In this document: one piece after another, positions 60,665 to 64,000 of the stretch | Layout of the letters: each line of letters opens with the position of its first letter | Position numbering within the stretch: position 1 is the stretch's first letter | Assembly: GCA_024653215.1 (NCBI GenBank) | Contig: JANLFU010000003.1 | Location: 229,325 to 293,324 of the forward strand | Source of the DNA: Candidatus Saccharicenans sp. | GTDB taxonomy: Bacteria; Acidobacteriota; Aminicenantia; Aminicenantales; Saccharicenantaceae | DNA: 64,000 bases | Direction: 5' to 3' | Translations under genes and position numbers: made by a program | Notes under the pieces: generated by a model | The model's database searches: none | The model's input: only the letters and a program-made list of their open reading frames with translations | What the model was told of the DNA's origin: nothing

Positions 60665-62908
60665 ATGTCTTATCAGACGATGAATGGAAAATTAATATTG
60701 GAAAGACGAAGAGAATTTGCGGGTTCCAGGAAACGCCGGGACTTCAGATTCGCCCTGCTGATATTTCTCTGGGTGGTGCTCCTGGTTAAACCGGTCATGG
60801 CCGGTGCCGCTAACAAGCTGCCCCCGCTCGAGCCCTATCGCACCAGCACTCCTCCCGTGATTGACGGCCGGCTCGACGACCAGGTCTGGACCCAGGCCAG
60901 CAACGAGAGCGGTTTCCTGACCTGGCGTCCCGATTACGGGAAAAAAATGTCCGAGCGAACCGTGGTCTACTATGCCTACGACCAGGAAAACATGTATTTT
61001 GCCTTTCGTTGTTTTGACAGTGAACCTTCCCGGATTAAGGCCTCGGTGACTTCGCGCGACAACATCATCCAGGACGACTGGGTCTGCCTCAACATAGATA
61101 CATTCTATGACCAGCAATCCCTGTATGCTTTCTACGTCAACCCCCTGGGAATCCAGGCTGACTCCCGCTACGAAGAGGGCCAGGAAGACTACACGGTTGA
61201 TGTGGTCTGGTATTCGGCCGGGCGAATAGACGACCAGGGCTACACCATAGAAGTCAGAATACCTTTCAAGAGCATTCGCTACCGTCATAAGGAACCCGTT
61301 CAGATGGGCATCATCTTTGAAAGAAACTTAAGTCGTTACTCACAGTCGGGGACTTTTCCGCCGCTGGACCCGGACCGGGGCCTTGATTTCCTGACCACCA
61401 CCCGTCCCCTGATTTTCAGGGACATCAAGCATTACACCCTGTTAGAAGTACTTCCTGCCGCCACCTACGGTCAAAACAGCCTGGCCGAGGAGGGGGAGCT
61501 GGTCCGGCACAAGGCAGAACCTGCTGTCGGCCTGACTGCCAAGTACGGACTGACCTCGCAGTTGATCATGGATGCCACCATCAACCCCGATTTCAGCCAG
61601 GTTGAATCTGATGCCGGACAGGTTGACTTCAACCTCAGGTACGCGCTGTATTACCCGGAGAAGAGGCCATTTTTCCTGGAGGGCCGGGAGAAATTTACCC
61701 TGGCTGCGACTGAAACCGGGACTCCCCTGGAAGCGGCCGTCCATACCAGGAATATCATCGACCCCTTCCTGGGCTTCAAGCTGATAGGCAAGGTGGCCCC
61801 CAGGGATACTCTGGCCGCTCTTTATGCCATGGACGAGCTGGCCCCGGAGGCGGGGACGGAATATGCCCACTTCTCCATAGTGAGGTACAAGCACGCCCTC
61901 AGGGATGATAGTTTTATCGGCGGCCTCTGGACAGGCAGGTTCGAGGGCTCCGGGTATAATGCCGTGGGCGGGCTGGATGGGCACTTCCGCTTGAGTCCTT
62001 CCAGCTACCTGGCTTTTCACGCCCTGTATTCCGGGACCAGGGTCAGCGGTGAAGTTGACCGGACGGGCGGCCAGGCCCTCGGAGTTCAGTTCAGCTATCA
62101 GACCCGAGACAGGGTTTTCCAGGCTTCCCTCCACGACCTCGGAAAAGATTTCCAGACCGAAACCGGCTACCTGACCCGGAACGGTCTCACCCGGCTCAAG
62201 GTCGGCTACATGCCAAAGTTCTACCCGAAATCGAAGCTTTTCCTGAGGCTGGATTTGTTGTTTCACAGCATCAACATCAGGGACAAGTTCTCCGGCCTGT
62301 ATGAAACCTACGAGTCTTTTGACCTCAGGCTGAACCTGCCCCGGAGCACCGTCCTGATGGCCGGGGCCAGGTACCAGACCGAGGTTTTCCTGGACCAGAG
62401 GTTCGGACGGAGCGGGCTGAGGCTGGTGGCCAGCAGCCAGTTCACCAAGTCGCTCCAGGTAACCGCCCGCTATAATTATGGCCTGAAAATCCGCTACCTG
62501 GCCTCCCCTTACCAGGGGCGCGGGAGCGACGCCCTGCTCGGCCTGACCTATCTCCCGGCCGAAAAACTTCACTTCGGTCTGAGCCTGACTTATTCCGACT
62601 TCTACCGCTCGAGTGACGGCCTTAAGGAATATGAATACACCATCCTTCGCAGTGAAAATACCTACCAGTTCAACAGGTATCTGTTCTTCAGGGCCATATT
62701 TGAGTACAACAGTTTCAGGCGGCAGCTTATGACCGACCTCCTGGCCTCTTTTACCTACATACCCGGAACCGTGGTTCACATCGGCTACGGTTCGCTGTAC
62801 GAAAAACTGGAGTGGAACGAGGAAACGGGGACTTACGACCCGGCCGAGCGCTTCCTGGAGACCAGGCGAAGTTTTTTCTTCAAGGTTTCTTACCTCTGGC
62901 GGCTGTGA
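60665..62908 (+). CDS. DUF5916 protein: CBM9-like domain plus outer-membrane barrel
   Basis: A 747-residue outer-membrane protein. The N-terminal region has a signal anchor (about residues 28-46, ALLIFLWVVLLVKPVMAG). A CBM9-like domain (about residues 60-240) has PPVIDGRLDDQVWTQASNES, VVYYAYDQENMYFAFRCFDS and GYTIEVRIPFKSIRY. The DUF5916 link is TINPDFSQVESDAGQVDFNL, YYPEKRPFFLEGREKF and NIIDPFLGFKLIG. A barrel follows to the C-terminal FFFKVSYLWRL. Such proteins are common in Bacteroidota and Acidobacteria-like lineages and are thought to act in carbohydrate or peptide handling. The ATG at 60665 is preferred. 60680 is an alternative. Ribosome binding sites are weak at both. Confidence 0.87.
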   Translation: MSYQTMNGKLILERRREFAGSRKRRDFRFALLIFLWVVLLVKPVMAGAANKLPPLEPYRTSTPPVIDGRLDDQVWTQASNESGFLTWRPDYGKKMSERTVVYYAYDQENMYFAFRCFDSEPSRIKASVTSRDNIIQDDWVCLNIDTFYDQQSLYAFYVNPLGIQADSRYEEGQEDYTVDVVWYSAGRIDDQGYTIEVRIPFKSIRYRHKEPVQMGIIFERNLSRYSQSGTFPPLDPDRGLDFLTTTRPLIFRDIKHYTLLEVLPAATYGQNSLAEEGELVRHKAEPAVGLTAKYGLTSQLIMDATINPDFSQVESDAGQVDFNLRYALYYPEKRPFFLEGREKFTLAATETGTPLEAAVHTRNIIDPFLGFKLIGKVAPRDTLAALYAMDELAPEAGTEYAHFSIVRYKHALRDDSFIGGLWTGRFEGSGYNAVGGLDGHFRLSPSSYLAFHALYSGTRVSGEVDRTGGQALGVQFSYQTRDRVFQASLHDLGKDFQTETGYLTRNGLTRLKVGYMPKFYPKSKLFLRLDLLFHSINIRDKFSGLYETYESFDLRLNLPRSTVLMAGARYQTEVFLDQRFGRSGLRLVASSQFTKSLQVTARYNYGLKIRYLASPYQGRGSDALLGLTYLPAEKLHFGLSLTYSDFYRSSDGLKEYEYTILRSENTYQFNRYLFFRAIFEYNSFRRQLMTDLLASFTYIPGTVVHIGYGSLYEKLEWNEETGTYDPAERFLETRRSFFFKVSYLWRL

Positions 62909-63376
62909 CCTTTTCTCAAGCGGTTCCTTTAGATTCTGACGGTCAATCCGGTCCGGAAACGAGGATTGCCAGGCCCGGCTTGTCATGCCTGTTTTGAAAT
63001 TGAGACCGGGCGCGCAACACGGGCGATCGGACAGGCCTGTTCACACTCGGAGAAGGATTCTCCGGAATTCCGGCGGAGAATAGATTCCAGAAACCTTTTC
63101 AACCCTGGCCTGCTTGCAGGAGCGCTGTTTCTCTTCAAAATTTCATAGGCTCCATCGGGTCCAGTTGATTTTAAGAGGTGGCCGTATTCCCGGTCGAACC
63201 CGGTCTTAAAAACATTGGTTTTTTCCAGGCAGCCAGAAAGATGGGATTGAATCAACTCGGGGCCGGCCGGCTTCCGGTCGACCAGGCGAAATGATTTTGT
63301 CCGGAGCGCGGGTTCGGTCTGGACAGCGGCCGCGTAAAAGTGATAAAAGAGGCATAGAAGAGAGGAGGAAAGCTAA
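62909..63376. other. intergenic region
   Basis: 468 bases between the DUF5916 gene and the Gfo/Idh/MocA gene. Short open frames on both strands have no ribosome binding site and no recognisable pattern. No promoter or terminator could be supported. Confidence 0.5.
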
Positions 63377-64000
63377 ATGAGAGATAAAAACGAACGGGAA
63401 AACGAACTGCTTACAACCGGCCTGAGCCGGAGGGATTTTATCAAGACCGCTTCCATGGCCGCGGTGGTGGCCGCGGTTTCCGGGAGCGGGGCCCTGTTTG
63501 CCTCCGGAAACGAGAAAATCCGGGTCGGGGTGATAGGCTGCGGTGGCCGGGGAACCGGGGCCGCCCTGGATTGCGCGGCCGCTTCTCCGGACGTGGTGAT
63601 AACCGCCATGGGCGACCTTTTCCCGGACATGGTGGAAAATTCCCTGAAGAGGCTGCGGGAGAAACTTCCGGCCGAACGGGTGCTGGTTACACCTGAAACC
63701 TGTTTTAGCGGCTTTGATGCCTACGAAAAGGTGGTCAAAGCCGGGGTCGACCTGGTTATCCTGGCTGCGCCGCCGTTTTTCCGGCCGGCTCATCTCAAAG
63801 CGGCCATTGAAGCGGGAAAGCATGTCTTCATGGAAAAACCGGTGGCCGTCGACCCGGTCGGTGTGCGCTCGGTAATAGCCTCGTCCGAGTTGGCCAGGCA
63901 GAAGAGACTGGCCATCGTGGCCGGTACCCAGCGCCGTCACCAGGCCCACTACGTGGAAATCATGAAGCGCATCCAGAACGGCGACATCGGGGAGATCGTG
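63377..64000 (+). CDS. Tat-exported Gfo/Idh/MocA oxidoreductase (3' end outside window)
   Basis: The first 208 codons of an NAD(P)-dependent oxidoreductase, truncated by the window edge. GAGGAGG precedes the ATG. A twin-arginine signal (GLSRRDFIKTASMAAVVAAV) ends near residue 43. The Rossmann motif is IRVGVIGCGGRGTGAALDCA. The EKP motif, with the catalytic Lys, is GKHVFMEKPVAVDP. GTQRRHQAHYVEIMKRI is typical of the class exported to the periplasm with a tightly bound cofactor. It lies behind the Hyi-like TIM barrel and DUF5916 barrel, suggesting a sugar-processing neighbourhood. The substrate is unknown. Confidence 0.93.
   Translation, partial: MRDKNERENELLTTGLSRRDFIKTASMAAVVAAVSGSGALFASGNEKIRVGVIGCGGRGTGAALDCAAASPDVVITAMGDLFPDMVENSLKRLREKLPAERVLVTPETCFSGFDAYEKVVKAGVDLVILAAPPFFRPAHLKAAIEAGKHVFMEKPVAVDPVGVRSVIASSELARQKRLAIVAGTQRRHQAHYVEIMKRIQNGDIGEIV

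Noticed and set aside
61442..62986. 514-codon open frame opposite the DUF5916 gene
   Set aside because: Shadow frame. The plus-strand protein has recognisable domains, while this one is a Gly/Gln/Pro-rich artefact.
1..64000. CRISPR arrays, prophage, integrases or complete insertion sequences
   Set aside because: No regularly spaced direct repeats, cas genes, phage structural genes or transposase genes were seen.

Overview
The window looks like chromosomal DNA of a Gram-negative (diderm) bacterium. It encodes a TonB-dependent receptor, an OmpA-family protein, several outer-membrane beta-barrels, lipoproteins and Tat-exported enzymes. Genes are dense, mostly GC-rich, use code 11 and usually carry strong GGAGG-type ribosome binding sites. 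The mix of a DUF5916 barrel, 6-bladed beta-propeller lipoprotein, GH116 glycosidase, Tat-targeted Gfo/Idh/MocA and Hyi-like proteins, and a minimal SufC/SufB pair resembles uncultured Aminicenantota/Acidobacteriota-type genomes. That placement is an inference from gene content only. No CRISPR array, rRNA, prophage or intact insertion sequence was seen.

Layout. 0.4-9.3 kb: a small barrel, an amidohydrolase with a membrane partner, an M29-like peptidase, a class III aminotransferase, a VOC protein, a GGCT-like protein, a DDAH-like gene broken by an in-frame TAG, and a beta-propeller lipoprotein. 9.6-13.4 kb: a secreted protein, purM, tRNA-Ala(CGC), a His-rich metal permease and a Mut7-C RNase. 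13.6-19.9 kb: a TonB receptor with a periplasmic partner, then a membrane-anchored GH116 glycosidase. 20.0-29.7 kb: a ferritin-like protein, then a TetR repressor with a clear promoter/operator, an MMPL/RND transporter, a LolA-like protein, a barrel and a two-component system, all on one strand. 29.6-35.9 kb: a glycosyltransferase cluster built around glucosyl-3-phosphoglycerate synthase and phosphatase. 36.1-38.5 kb: ECF sigma, anti-sigma and a DUF4097 protein. 38.6-47.6 kb: a YgiQ radical SAM protein, the pncB-pncA NAD salvage pair, a histidine phosphatase, PrsW, OmpA, a class A beta-lactamase-like hydrolase and a SagB-type nitroreductase. 48.0-51.7 kb: ArsR, an orphan tungsten-cofactor-type radical SAM maturase, and SufC/SufB. 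51.7-55.7 kb: a YacP-like nuclease and tandem mgtE genes, each with its own promoter and a conserved structured leader. 56.0-59.0 kb: an arsenic cluster (ArsP-like permease, small thioredoxin, ACR3). 59.4-64.0 kb: a Tat-exported Hyi-like protein, a DUF5916 barrel and a truncated Gfo/Idh/MocA oxidoreductase.

Two regulatory signals stand out. First, both mgtE genes carry a leader of about 170 nt in which a TCACCTCC element can pair either with the Shine-Dalgarno sequence or with an upstream GGGGTGA. This has the form of a translational riboswitch and does not match the M-box consensus as I remember it. Second, the arsR promoter and the arsenic-cluster promoter 8 kb away have the same design: TTGAC(A/C), 17 bp, TATGAA, overlapped by near-identical inverted repeats. 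This suggests that the ArsR at 48.0 kb controls both.
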